This document shows, piece after piece, positions 27,507 through 36,132 of a DNA stretch of 64,000 nt. The number at the start of each line of letters is the position of its first letter. Position 1 is the first letter of the stretch. The stretch is from NCBI RefSeq assembly GCF_018279165.1, contig NZ_CP047289.1, positions 744,001-808,000 on the forward strand. Reading direction: 5' to 3'. The notes beneath the pieces were generated by a model. It saw only the letters and a program-made list of their open reading frames with translations. It was not told the DNA's origin and made no database searches. This stretch comes from Falsirhodobacter algicola. GTDB lineage: Bacteria > Pseudomonadota > Alphaproteobacteria > Rhodobacterales > Rhodobacteraceae. A program made the translations under genes and the position numbers.

Positions 27507-29219
27507 GATGCCCTCCTTCGTTGCATGATCAGAACGATCCGCCTCGGGATCGGTTCCCGGTTCGCGCCGGGCGATGGCGAATTGCAGCGCATCGAGGCTG
27601 ACCCCATGATCGCCGCGCGTCGTCACGCAGCCGGGGGCCGGAACGAGGTGCCATTCCGCATCCAACGGCATGAACGCCGTATCGGTGCTGAAATTGACGA
27701 GAAAGCGCATCTCCTCCTCTTCGTGTCGGCGGCGCCAACTGATGATCGGCGCGCGTTCGCCCTGCGACATCGCCTCGGTTCCAAGGCGCAGAAGATCGCT
27801 GTCCTTCCGCCATTTGGTGAAATCGGCAAGGAACTGCATGACGGAGCCCTCCTGCCCATCCTGCCGCGCGACCGACAGCGGCAGATGCTCGGCCGGCATC
27901 GGCAGCCATGGTTTGACGGTGGAAAAGCCGCCATAGGGTTCCTCATCCGTCCATGGGAAGGGCGTGCGGGCACCGTCCCGCCCCTCGAAGGTGGGCCAGA
28001 ACGCCTTGGCCCACGGGTCCACCATATCCTCATAGGCGAGTTTGGGGTGCGGCAGGCCCAATTCCTCGCCCTGAAAGATCACACCCCCGCCCTTCAGCGT
28101 CATCTGCATGAAGAGCAACATCTTCGCCGCCGCCACCCGATGCTCGCCGATGGCGAAATGCGTCAGGTTGCTGACCGCGCGCGTGGAGTCGTGGTTGGTG
28201 AACACATTATAGAGCCAACCATTGCCTAGAAACTCCTCGCGCCGGTGCAACTGTCCGGTGATGGCATCCACATCCGGGCGGCAGTTGATCAGCCCGAAAT
28301 CGTAGACGGCATGCAGCCGCTCCCCTTCTTGCGTGAAGTCCGAGGCGTGGCGGATGGTGTCGATATCGGCGATCTCCCCGATCAGGACGACATCCTCGGC
28401 CTCGGCGAATGTGCGCAGACGGCGGAAGATGTCGTCGCTGCCTTCGGCATGCCGGTCGAAGATGTGGTGCTGCGCGCCGAAGGGATTGGTCGGCCCGCCG
28501 CCGATCAGGGCGTTGGACCCCTCGCGCCCGACCGGCGGGTTCGAGCGCAAGTCCCGGTCCCAACTGACGCATTGCGCGGCGTCGATGCGGAACCCATCGA
28601 TCCCGAGATCGGTCCAGAACCGCATCTCGGCCAGAAGATGATCCATCACCTCGGGATTGTGAAGGTTCAGCGCCGGCTGCTCCTTCAAGAACGGGTGGTA
28701 GTAGTATTGCGCGCGGCGCGGCTCCCATTCCCATGCCGGGCCACCGAACGAGGACAGCCAGTTGTTCGGGGCGCACCCGTCGCGCGCCTTGTCGGCCCAG
28801 ACATACCAATCGGCCTTGGGGTTGTCGCAGCTTTGGCGACTTTCCCGGAACCACGGATGTTCGTCCGAGGTGTGGCAGGGAATGAAATCGAGCAGCAACT
28901 TCAACCCCCGTTCATGCGCCGCCTGCAAGAGGGACATGAAATCGTCCATTGTCCCCGCCGTCGGATCGACCAGCCGGAAATCGGTGATGTCGTAGCCGAA
29001 ATCCTTTTGCGGCGATTTGTAGAACGGCGAGAGCCAGATCGCATCGACCCCGAGGCCCGCGATATGGTCCAACCCCTCCAGAACGCCGCGCAGATCGCCG
29101 ATCCCATCGCCGTTCGTGTCGCGAAAGCTGCGGACATAGACCTGATAGATCATCGCGCCGCGCCACCAGTCGCGGTCGATCTTGTCCGAGAGAGGTTCGT
29201 AGCGTGCTGGCCGTGCCAT
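27354..29219 (-). CDS. GH13 alpha-glucosidase with fused C-terminal tail
   Basis: 621-residue glycoside hydrolase of the oligo-1,6-glucosidase/alpha-glucosidase branch. (beta/alpha)8 barrel from about 17: calcium-site-like DTNGDGIGDL, DFIPCHTSDEHPWF, nucleophile D213 in GFRID, acid/base E282 in LIGEIAD, transition-state D344 in TNHD. Beta-sandwich C-terminal domain about 480-565. Residues 572-621 equal the small SFPASDPP protein read through in frame. No signal peptide, so cytoplasmic; hydrolyses terminal alpha-1,4 or alpha-1,6 glucose. Second gene of a pair with the GH13 gene 12 bases upstream. Confidence 0.9.
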   Translation of the reverse strand: MARPARYEPLSDKIDRDWWRGAMIYQVYVRSFRDTNGDGIGDLRGVLEGLDHIAGLGVDAIWLSPFYKSPQKDFGYDITDFRLVDPTAGTMDDFMSLLQAAHERGLKLLLDFIPCHTSDEHPWFRESRQSCDNPKADWYVWADKARDGCAPNNWLSSFGGPAWEWEPRRAQYYYHPFLKEQPALNLHNPEVMDHLLAEMRFWTDLGIDGFRIDAAQCVSWDRDLRSNPPVGREGSNALIGGGPTNPFGAQHHIFDRHAEGSDDIFRRLRTFAEAEDVVLIGEIADIDTIRHASDFTQEGERLHAVYDFGLINCRPDVDAITGQLHRREEFLGNGWLYNVFTNHDSTRAVSNLTHFAIGEHRVAAAKMLLFMQMTLKGGGVIFQGEELGLPHPKLAYEDMVDPWAKAFWPTFEGRDGARTPFPWTDEEPYGGFSTVKPWLPMPAEHLPLSVARQDGQEGSVMQFLADFTKWRKDSDLLRLGTEAMSQGERAPIISWRRRHEEEEMRFLVNFSTDTAFMPLDAEWHLVPAPGCVTTRGDHGVSLDALQFAIARREPGTDPEADRSDHATKEGIMSDDKPKDVPTKDDVRPAGPGQMKNPPETWKKEDEESDESFPASDPPANY

Positions 29220-29231
29220 GGCGTTCCCCCC

Positions 29232-30857
29232 TCAGCTTCCGCGTTCGAAGAAGGCCGCGCCATAGGCCGGCAGGCGCACGTCGTCGCCGCGGCGCACACC
29301 GCCGAAGCCATGCCCCTCCATCGCGGGGCCGACCTCGGCCTCGGGCAGATGCACCACCTCTTCCTGACCGCCGAAATTGAAGGCGCAGGTGATCACGCAA
29401 TCGCCCAGCATCCGCCGGAAGGAGAGGACATTCTCTGTCGTCTCGATGAACTCCATCCCACCTTCGCGCAGAACGGCCTTGTCCTGCCGCCATGTGAGGA
29501 ACTGGCGCATCCGGTTCAGGGTAGAGCCGGGAAGCGCCTCCTGCTTGCTCACCGCCAGCTCCGCGTGTTCGGACACGACGGGAAGCCATGGATCCACCTC
29601 CGAGAAACCGGAATGGGGGGCGCCCTCCTGCCACGGCATTGGCGTGCGCGCGCCATCGCGTCCCTTGTAGGCGGGCCAGAACTCCTTGCCGTAGGGGTCG
29701 ATAATGCGATCATGCGGGATCTCGGCCTGCGGCAGGCCCAACTCGCTGCCCTGATACAGGCACATGGCCCCGCGCAGACACGAAAGTGCGGCAAGGATCA
29801 CGGTCACCTCTTCGGGGCGATCCTCGGCCCCGAGCCGCGTGATCGCGCGCGAGAAGTCGTGATTGTCCATCGCCCAGCACGGCCAGCCGCTGTCGTCGTC
29901 ATGCCCCAAATCCCGCGCCACATCGCGCAGCATCCGCGGCGAGATGTGATGCGCCCCCGTCAGCCAATAGCCATAGGCCAGTTGCAGACGCTTCACGGCG
30001 GTGTATTCGCGGTGGATGCGGACGGCATCGCTTTCGTTCAGCTCGCCCAACAGGGCGCGGTCGCCATAACCGTCGCAAAGGGCGCGCAGCTTTTCGAGGA
30101 AGGCCACCGTCTCGGGGCGCGCGATGTCATAGACGTGCTGCTGCTGGGAATAGGGGTTGAAGCGGAATGCCTCCCCTTCGGGGATGTTCGGGTTCGGGGG
30201 ATTGTCCCGCAGTTCGAGATCGTGGGCATAGAAGGTGCAGACATCCAGCCGGAAGCCGTCCACCCCCATGTCCAGCCAGAAGCGGCAGGTGTCCAGAACG
30301 GCCTGCTGCACTTCGGGGTTGTGATAGTTCAGATCGGGCATCTGCCGCAGGAAGTTGTGCAGGAAATACTGCCCGCGCCGCGGCTCCCACTGCCAAGACG
30401 ATCCGCCGAAGACCGACAGCCAGTTGTTCGGCACGTTGCCGTCGGGCCGCGCATCGGCCCAGACGTACCAATCGGCCTTGGGATTGTCGCGGCTTTCGCG
30501 GCTTTCGAGGAACCACGGATGCTGATCGGCGGTGTGCGAGAGCACCTGATCCATGATCACCCGCAGGCCCAGCGCATGCGCCCGGTCCAGCAGCGCGCGG
30601 AAATCGTCCAGCGTGCCGAACAGCGGATCGACCGCGAGATAATCGGACACGTCATAGCCGAAATCGAGCATCGGCGATTTCACGAAGGGCGAAATCCAGA
30701 CCGCGTCGGCGCCCAGCGCCGCCACATGGTCCAGACGTTGCGTGATCCCCTTCAGATCACCCACGCCGTTGCCGGTCGTGTCCTGAAAGCTTCGCGGATA
30801 GATCTGGTAGATGACAGCGCCCTTCCACCAGTTCGCATTGCGGGTGGCCTCGGTCAT
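29232..30857 (-). CDS. GH13 alpha-glucosidase
   Basis: 541-residue cytoplasmic alpha-glucosidase. Motifs: AVIYQIYPRSFQDTTGNGVGDL at the N terminus (quoted in part), nucleophile D205 (GFRLD), acid/base E272 (LLGELNE), D334 (MDNHD). No signal peptide. ATG at 30857 has AAGGAGGT six bases upstream, one of the best ribosome sites in the window; an ATG eight codons earlier is less likely. First gene of a two-gene operon with a paralogous GH13 enzyme, which it resembles along the whole barrel, suggesting an old duplication with divided substrate range. Divergent from the glucose dehydrogenase genes. Confidence 0.93.
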   Translation of the reverse strand: MTEATRNANWWKGAVIYQIYPRSFQDTTGNGVGDLKGITQRLDHVAALGADAVWISPFVKSPMLDFGYDVSDYLAVDPLFGTLDDFRALLDRAHALGLRVIMDQVLSHTADQHPWFLESRESRDNPKADWYVWADARPDGNVPNNWLSVFGGSSWQWEPRRGQYFLHNFLRQMPDLNYHNPEVQQAVLDTCRFWLDMGVDGFRLDVCTFYAHDLELRDNPPNPNIPEGEAFRFNPYSQQQHVYDIARPETVAFLEKLRALCDGYGDRALLGELNESDAVRIHREYTAVKRLQLAYGYWLTGAHHISPRMLRDVARDLGHDDDSGWPCWAMDNHDFSRAITRLGAEDRPEEVTVILAALSCLRGAMCLYQGSELGLPQAEIPHDRIIDPYGKEFWPAYKGRDGARTPMPWQEGAPHSGFSEVDPWLPVVSEHAELAVSKQEALPGSTLNRMRQFLTWRQDKAVLREGGMEFIETTENVLSFRRMLGDCVITCAFNFGGQEEVVHLPEAEVGPAMEGHGFGGVRRGDDVRLPAYGAAFFERGS

Positions 30858-31001
30858 GCAACCTCCTTTATCTGTCGGCATGCATGACGGCTAACCCCTC
30901 CCCGGCGTACGAGTTCCGAAATTGGCGCCCTGCGATGCGCCCCAATGGCCGTTGCGGGTCGACATCCGGGACATGGCGCTAGATCAAGGACCAGATCACG
31001 T

Positions 31002-31015
31002 TCCCTCAAGAGGGA
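31002..31015. promoter_or_regulatory. Palindrome upstream of the glucose dehydrogenase genes
   Basis: TCCCTC-AA-GAGGGA, flanked by CAC and GTG, about 36 bases before the start of the membrane subunit gene, in the 193-base intergenic region shared with the divergent GH13 operon. A candidate operator or leader hairpin; no known regulator is assigned. Confidence 0.35.
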
Positions 31016-31050
31016 GTGACACGGGGAACCCTGTCAAAGCGGAGGCAAGC

Positions 31051-31443
31051 ATGTCCGAAACAACCTACCACGATTCAACATGGGTGCGGGCGGGACGCCC
31101 GCGCAGGGGGGCGTGGCGCGCGGCGGCGATCGTGCTGGCCCTCGTCCTTGGTGTGTTCGGCGCCGCGCTTCTGGCGGGGGGCGTCTGGCTGATCGTTCTG
31201 GGCGGAAGCTGGTACTATGCGATCGCAGGCTTCGGCCTTCTCGTCACCGCCTGCCTGCTGGCCATGCAGAACCGCGCGGCGCTTCCTGTCTATGTGCTCG
31301 TCTGGATCGGCACGCTGATCTGGGCCTTCTACGAGGTCGGGACCGACTGGTGGGCGCAGGTGCCGCGGCTCGTCGCGCCGACGGTGGTTCTGATCCTCAT
31401 CCTTCTCGTGCTGCCGGGCCTCGGCCGCAGCCGCACACGCTGA
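31051..31443 (+). CDS. Glucose dehydrogenase membrane-anchor subunit (split N-terminal domain)
   Basis: 130 residues with about four to five hydrophobic spans (about 22-48, 52-66, 72-86 and 103-121) matching the membrane domain that normally forms the N-terminal 150 residues of membrane-bound PQQ glucose dehydrogenase: GGSWYYAIAGFGLLVTA, then LPVYVLVWIGTLIWAFYEVG and DWWAQVPRLVAP. In E. coli Gcd the two parts are one chain; here a stop and 13 bases separate them. Expected to bind ubiquinone and anchor the periplasmic catalytic subunit. GGAGG-like site before the ATG; the open frame upstream to 30922 is not family-like. Confidence 0.85.
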   Translation: MSETTYHDSTWVRAGRPRRGAWRAAAIVLALVLGVFGAALLAGGVWLIVLGGSWYYAIAGFGLLVTACLLAMQNRAALPVYVLVWIGTLIWAFYEVGTDWWAQVPRLVAPTVVLILILLVLPGLGRSRTR

Positions 31444-31456
31444 TCGGGGGAACGAC

Positions 31457-33667
31457 ATGACACGCAGCATCCTGAACACCGGCGCGCTGGCCGCGCTTCT
31501 CGCCTCCACCGCGCTGCCGCTGGCGGCCCAAGGCACCGACCCGGCCCCCGCGCCCGAACAGACCGCCCCGGCCGAGGCGCAGCCCGCCCCCGAGGTCGAG
31601 GCGCCCCCCGCCGCCGAAGCCCCCCCGATCGAGCCGTCGCCGCCCGCCGCCGAGGCCCCCGTTCCCGAAGGCGTCGGCCCCGCCCAATCCGACGAGGTTC
31701 CGGACCCCGAGGTGATGGAAGAGGCACGCGCCGCCCGTCCGCAGCCCGAGGTGGGCGCCGATTGGCCGTTCTGGGGCGGCAACGCGCAGGCGGACCGCTA
31801 TTCCCCGCTGGATCAGATCAACACCGACAATGTCGGCCAGTTGGAGCGCGCCTTCGTCTATCGTACGGGCGACATGCCCGAGGGCAGCGCCGAGGGCAAA
31901 TATGCCGGCGAGACGACGCCGCTGAAGATCGGTCATCAGCTGGTGATGTGCTCGGCCAAGAACATCCTCATCTCCATTGATGCGGCCACGGGCGAAGAGC
32001 TGTGGCGCCACGATCCGGGCGTGTCGAACGATGCGATCCCCTATTCCGCCTCCTGCCGCGGGGTATCGGCCTATACCGCGCCGGATCTGGGCGAGGATGC
32101 CGCCTGCAAGACGCGCATCATCGAAGGCACGATCGACGCACGCCTGATCGCGGTCGATCTGGCCACGGGCGAGCCTTGTGCCGATTTCGGCAATGACGGT
32201 CAGGTGGATCTGTGGGAAGGCATCGGCGAGAAGGTTCCCGGCTGGTACGCCGTGACCGCGCCCCCCGCCATCGTGCGCGGCATCGTCGTGACGGGCGCGC
32301 AGGTGAAGGACGGTCAGGCCGAAGACGCGCCCTCGGGTGTCGTGCGCGGCTATGACGCCGTGACGGGCGAATTCGCGTGGGCCTGGGATCTGGCCAATCC
32401 TGGGGTGCATGACGAACCGCCCGAGGGCGAGACCTACACCCGCGGCACCCCGAACATGTGGACCACCGCCACCGCCGACGAAGAGCTCGGCTATGTCTAT
32501 CTGCCGCTCGGCAACTCCTCGGTCGATTACTACGGCTCCAACCGCTCGGATCTGGAGAACCAATGGGCGACCTCGCTCGTCGCGCTGAACGTCCTGACGG
32601 GGGAGCCGGTCTGGTCCTTCCAGACGGTGCGCCACGACGTCTGGGATTACGACCTCGGCAGTCAGGCCAGCCTTCTGGACTTCCCCACGGGCGAAGGCAC
32701 CACGGTTCCGGCCATCCTGCTGCCCTCCAAGCAAGGGGACATCTACATCCTCGACCGCGCCACGGGCGAGCCGCTGACCCCGGTCGGCGAAGTCGATGCG
32801 CCGGTCGAAGGCAGCGTGGAGCCGGAATTCGTCTCTCCGACGCAGCCGACCTCGGAATGGCACACCCTGCGCAAGGATGACCTGACCGAGCGGGATATGT
32901 GGGGCTTCACCCCGATCGATCAGTTGTGGTGCCGCATCCAGTTCCGCCGCGCCCATTACGAAGGCTTCTACACGCCGCCGTCGGCCGACCGTCCGTGGAT
33001 CCAGTATCCCGGGTACAACGGCGGATCGGACTGGGGTTCGGTCGCGATCGACACCGATCGCGGAATCATCGTCGCCAACTACAACGACGTTCCGAACTAC
33101 AACCAGCTGATCCCGCGCGATCGGGCCGACGAAATGGGCCTGAAGCCGATCAACGAGCAAGAGGCCGGATCCTCCGAAGGGGGCCGTGCCGAAGGTGCGG
33201 GCGATCCGCAGGCGGGCTCCCCCTATGCGATCAACGTGAATGCCGGCTGGCGCAACACGGGCACGGGCGTGCCCTGCACCGCCCCGCCCTATGGCGGCAT
33301 CCGTGCCATCGACCTGAACACCGGCGAGACGCTGTGGGATACCCCCATCGGCACCGCCCGGCGCAACGGTCCCTTCGGCATCCCGTCCTATCTGCCGATG
33401 AAGATCGGCACGCCCAACAATGGCGGTTCGGTCGTGACGGCGGGCGGCATCATCTTCATCGGGGCCGCGACGGACAATCTGGTGCGCGCGATCGACATCC
33501 AGACCGGCGAGACGCTGTGGCAGGACGTGCTGCCCGCAGGCGGTCAGGCCAACCCCATCTCCTATGAGGTGGATGGCCAGCAGTATCTGCTGATCGCGGC
33601 GACGGGGCACCACTTCATGGAAACCCCGATCGGCGACTACATCATCGCCTACAAGCTGCCGAACTAA
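31457..33667 (+). CDS. gcd: PQQ-dependent glucose/quinate-type dehydrogenase, periplasmic subunit
   Basis: 736-residue quinoprotein dehydrogenase. A cleavable signal peptide (1-24, ending LAAQG) is followed by a Pro/Ala/Glu-rich linker to about 95 and an eight-bladed PQQ propeller from about 98 (DWPFWGGNAQADRYSPLDQI) to 736. Family features: TPLKIG, repeated AxDxxTGExLW blades, FQTVRHDVWDYDLGSQ, and the C-terminal NNGGSVVTAGGIIFIGAATD and HHFMETPIGDYI. Oxidises glucose (or quinate/shikimate) in the periplasm, passing electrons through the coupled membrane subunit to ubiquinone. No pqq genes are in the window. Confidence 0.92.
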   Translation: MTRSILNTGALAALLASTALPLAAQGTDPAPAPEQTAPAEAQPAPEVEAPPAAEAPPIEPSPPAAEAPVPEGVGPAQSDEVPDPEVMEEARAARPQPEVGADWPFWGGNAQADRYSPLDQINTDNVGQLERAFVYRTGDMPEGSAEGKYAGETTPLKIGHQLVMCSAKNILISIDAATGEELWRHDPGVSNDAIPYSASCRGVSAYTAPDLGEDAACKTRIIEGTIDARLIAVDLATGEPCADFGNDGQVDLWEGIGEKVPGWYAVTAPPAIVRGIVVTGAQVKDGQAEDAPSGVVRGYDAVTGEFAWAWDLANPGVHDEPPEGETYTRGTPNMWTTATADEELGYVYLPLGNSSVDYYGSNRSDLENQWATSLVALNVLTGEPVWSFQTVRHDVWDYDLGSQASLLDFPTGEGTTVPAILLPSKQGDIYILDRATGEPLTPVGEVDAPVEGSVEPEFVSPTQPTSEWHTLRKDDLTERDMWGFTPIDQLWCRIQFRRAHYEGFYTPPSADRPWIQYPGYNGGSDWGSVAIDTDRGIIVANYNDVPNYNQLIPRDRADEMGLKPINEQEAGSSEGGRAEGAGDPQAGSPYAINVNAGWRNTGTGVPCTAPPYGGIRAIDLNTGETLWDTPIGTARRNGPFGIPSYLPMKIGTPNNGGSVVTAGGIIFIGAATDNLVRAIDIQTGETLWQDVLPAGGQANPISYEVDGQQYLLIAATGHHFMETPIGDYIIAYKLPN

Positions 33668-33674
33668 TCGCAGC

Positions 33675-33698
33675 GCGCCGCCCCCACCGGGGCGGCGC
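33675..33698 (+). terminator. Terminator-like hairpin after gcd
   Basis: GCGCCGCCCC / GGGGCGGCGC, ten perfect base pairs with a 4-base loop, starting 8 bases after the gcd stop. No U-run follows, but the stem is very stable. Confidence 0.6.
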
Positions 33699-33789
33699 AT
33701 TCCCATCCCCATCTTCGCCCCCGCGCACCCTATACAAGCCGAAGTGGCAGCGCTAAGCCCGTGTGGCACATGGCAGCAGGATGGACAGG

Positions 33790-34761
33790 ATGAAATTTCT
33801 CGCACGATACGGCATAGATACCTACATGCTGCTGCTGATCCTGACGGTCTGCCTCGGGGCGGTCCTTCCGGTGTCGGGCGTGGCGGCGGATGTGCTGAGC
33901 ACGATCACCTATTGTGCGGTGGCGCTTCTGTTCTTCCTCTATGGCGTGCGGCTCAACTCCTCCGAGGTGATCGAGGGCATGACGAACTGGCGCCTTCAGG
34001 GCGCGAGCTTCGCGGCAACCTTCGTCTTTCTGCCGGTCCTTGGGATTCTGATCGCGACGATCCTGTCGCCGGTGTTGGGCGAGCCGCTGACCATCGGCAT
34101 CCTGTTCCTGTCGATCCTGCCCTCCACCATCAACTCCTCCATCGCGTTCACGGGGATGGCGGGCGGCAACGTGTCGGGGGCGATCTGCTCGGCGTCGATG
34201 TCGAACCTGATCGGGGTCGTGCTGACGCCGGCACTGGCGGCGCTGGTGCTGCATCAGGGCGGCGTGTCGATCAGCGCCGATGCGGTGGTGAAGATCGCAA
34301 CGCAGATCCTGCTGCCCTTCGTGCTGGGCCAGATCCTGCGCCGCTGGCTCGCGCCCTTCGTGCTGCGTCACAAACCGCTGACGCTCTTCGTCGATCGCGG
34401 CTCGATCTTGCTGATCGTCTATTCGGCGTTCAGCGCCGGCACCGTCGCCGGGATCTGGGGCGCCATTCCCCCGCTGACGCTGGTGATCCTGTTCGCGGTG
34501 ATCCTCGGCTATCTCGTCATCACGATGCGCGGGGTGATCCTGCTGGGGCGCCTGACCTTGCGGAACGAGCGGGACCGCGCCGCCCTCTTCTTCTGCGGAT
34601 CGACGAAAAGCCTTGCCAGCGGCCTGCCCATCGCCCTTGCCCTCTTCCCGGCCGAGATGGTCAGCACCACCGTCCTGCCGCTGATGATGTATCATCTGAC
34701 GCAGCTCTTCATCTGCGCGGTGATCTCGCAGCGGATGGCGGCCCGGTCGCGGGCCGCCTGA
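33790..34761 (+). CDS. Bile acid:sodium symporter family transporter (YfeH-like)
   Basis: 323-residue membrane protein with about ten hydrophobic spans, of the SBF-like/P7 branch of the bile acid:sodium symporter superfamily. Family landmarks: ALLFFLYGVRLNSSEVIEG near residue 45, ILPSTINSSIAFTGMAGGN near 115-135 (crossover region for sodium), and FFCGSTKSLASGLPIA near 275. The natural substrate of this branch is not established. An AGCAGG sequence lies 9 bases before the ATG at 33790; the in-frame ATG at 33781 touches it and is less likely. Confidence 0.88.
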   Translation: MKFLARYGIDTYMLLLILTVCLGAVLPVSGVAADVLSTITYCAVALLFFLYGVRLNSSEVIEGMTNWRLQGASFAATFVFLPVLGILIATILSPVLGEPLTIGILFLSILPSTINSSIAFTGMAGGNVSGAICSASMSNLIGVVLTPALAALVLHQGGVSISADAVVKIATQILLPFVLGQILRRWLAPFVLRHKPLTLFVDRGSILLIVYSAFSAGTVAGIWGAIPPLTLVILFAVILGYLVITMRGVILLGRLTLRNERDRAALFFCGSTKSLASGLPIALALFPAEMVSTTVLPLMMYHLTQLFICAVISQRMAARSRAA

Positions 34762-34768
34762 GGGGGGA

Positions 34769-35515
34769 TCAGCCCTCGCGGTGCACGCGCAGCGCGGCGA
34801 AGGACTGGCTGACGGGCATCACCTCCAGCGTGTTGATGTTCACATGCGCGGGCTGCGTGGCGATCCAGTGGAGCGTTTCGGCCATGTCCTCCGCCGTCAG
34901 CGGGTTCGCCCCGGCATAGAGGCTGTCGCTGCTGGCCGCATCGCCCTTGGTGCGGACCATGGTGAACTCGGTCTCGGCCATGCCCGGCTCCAGCACCGTT
35001 ACGCGCACGCCGGTGCCATGCAGGTCGGTCCGCAGGTTCAGGCTGAACTGCCGCACGAAGGCCTTAGTCGCGCCATAGACGTTGCCGCCCGGATAGGGCC
35101 AGTTTCCGGCGGTGGAGGCGATGTTGATGATCCCGCCCTTCCGCGCGATCAGCCCCGGCAGCAAAAGCTGCGTGATGGCGATGAGGCCCTTCACGTTCGT
35201 GTCCACCATGGTCATCCAATCATCGAGATTGATGTCCGGCGCGGGCGTCGTGCCCAAGGCAAGGCCCGCATTGTTGATCAGCAGGTCGATCTGGGCCAGA
35301 TCCTCCGGCAGGCTCGCGAGCGCGGCGGACATGGCCTCGCGGTCGGTGATGTCGAAGGCGATGCCGTGGAACTGGGGCCCAAGCTCTTCGCCCAGGGTCT
35401 GAAGGCGGTCCTGCCGCCGCCCCGTGCCGATCACGCGCCAGCCGCCCGCAACGAAACGCCGCGCGGTGTCGCGCCCGAACCCGGATGTGGCCCCGGTGAT
35501 GAGAACCGTCTTCAT
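34769..35515 (-). CDS. SDR family oxidoreductase, YdfG-like
   Basis: 248-residue classical short-chain dehydrogenase. Rossmann motif TGATSGFGRDTARRF (7-21), NNAG at about 85, a catalytic Ser in IASTAG and YGATK (Tyr/Lys pair) near 150, then the EPGMAETEF loop. The sequence resembles YdfG, an NADP-dependent 3-hydroxy acid / malonic semialdehyde-type reductase. Convergent with the symporter gene; the gap is 7 bases. Single gene. Confidence 0.9.
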   Translation of the reverse strand: MKTVLITGATSGFGRDTARRFVAGGWRVIGTGRRQDRLQTLGEELGPQFHGIAFDITDREAMSAALASLPEDLAQIDLLINNAGLALGTTPAPDINLDDWMTMVDTNVKGLIAITQLLLPGLIARKGGIINIASTAGNWPYPGGNVYGATKAFVRQFSLNLRTDLHGTGVRVTVLEPGMAETEFTMVRTKGDAASSDSLYAGANPLTAEDMAETLHWIATQPAHVNINTLEVMPVSQSFAALRVHREG

Positions 35516-35592
35516 GAATGCGTCCTTTCCTTTTGCGGCAAGGTGACGCCGCCCGCCGCAGGGTTCAATCCTGAAAAAAGCGCATCAAGCAT

Positions 35593-35617
35593 GGAACCTA
35601 CCCGTCCCTTACGGGTT
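35593..35617 (+). promoter_or_regulatory. GGAAC-N17-GTT element upstream of a response regulator gene
   Basis: GGAAC at 35593-35597 and GTT at 35615-35617 with 17 bases between match the EcfG general-stress promoter layout of alphaproteobacteria. It lies about 80 bases upstream of a stand-alone receiver gene. A small hairpin CCCGT-CCCTT-ACGGG occupies the spacer. EcfG is usually lacking in Rhodobacterales, so the match may be chance. Confidence 0.25.
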
Positions 35618-35695
35618 GTAGGGGCCAATCGGGTGGCCGGACGGCACACCCGCAACACGCGTCGGCAATCGGCGCATCGTACGGTGGGCAGGATC

Positions 35696-36064
35696 ATGGC
35701 AGCAGAGCAGACAGGGCGTGTCCTCATCGTCGAGGACGAGCTTCTTGTGGCGATGATGATGGAATGCCACTTTCAGGATTTGGGATATGAGGTGATCGGC
35801 CCGGCGCTGCGGCTCGATCACGGGCTGGAGCTGGCGCGCAGCGCGGATCTGGATTTCGCGGTGCTGGACGTGAACCTCGGGGCCACGCTGTCCTTCCCGA
35901 TCGCCGATGCGTTGGCGCGGCGCGACATCCCCTTCTGCTTCGCCACCGCCCATGGTCGCCTCTGCCCCGATCACCGCCATGCGGGCGTTCCGATGCTGGA
36001 CAAGCCCTTCATGCTGGACGATCTGGAGGATGCGATGCGCAGCGCCACACGGATTGCGGCCTGA
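35696..36064 (+). CDS. Single-domain response regulator
   Basis: 122-residue stand-alone receiver domain without an output domain. Landmarks: acidic pocket VEDE near residues 12-15, phospho-acceptor Asp in AVLDVNLG near residue 60, FATAHG (switch Thr/Ala) near 83-88, and LDKPF with the conserved lysine near 103. It resembles receivers paired with HWE/HisKA2 kinases in alphaproteobacteria. No kinase gene is nearby, so the partner is encoded elsewhere. An in-frame open region extends upstream antisense to the SDR, but is not real coding. Confidence 0.88.
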   Translation: MAAEQTGRVLIVEDELLVAMMMECHFQDLGYEVIGPALRLDHGLELARSADLDFAVLDVNLGATLSFPIADALARRDIPFCFATAHGRLCPDHRHAGVPMLDKPFMLDDLEDAMRSATRIAA

Positions 36065-36074
36065 AAACGGCCCC

Positions 36075-36097
36075 GCATCCTTGCCGCAGGCGGATGC
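36075..36097 (+). terminator. Hairpin after the response regulator gene
   Basis: GCATCC...GGATGC with an inner GCC-GCA-GGC stem, starting 11 bases after the stop. Followed by CTCGTCT, not a true U-run; separates the regulator from surE. Confidence 0.4.
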
Positions 36098-36132
36098 CTC
36101 GTCTAATCAGAGGGAAATGAGAGGCATTTCCC

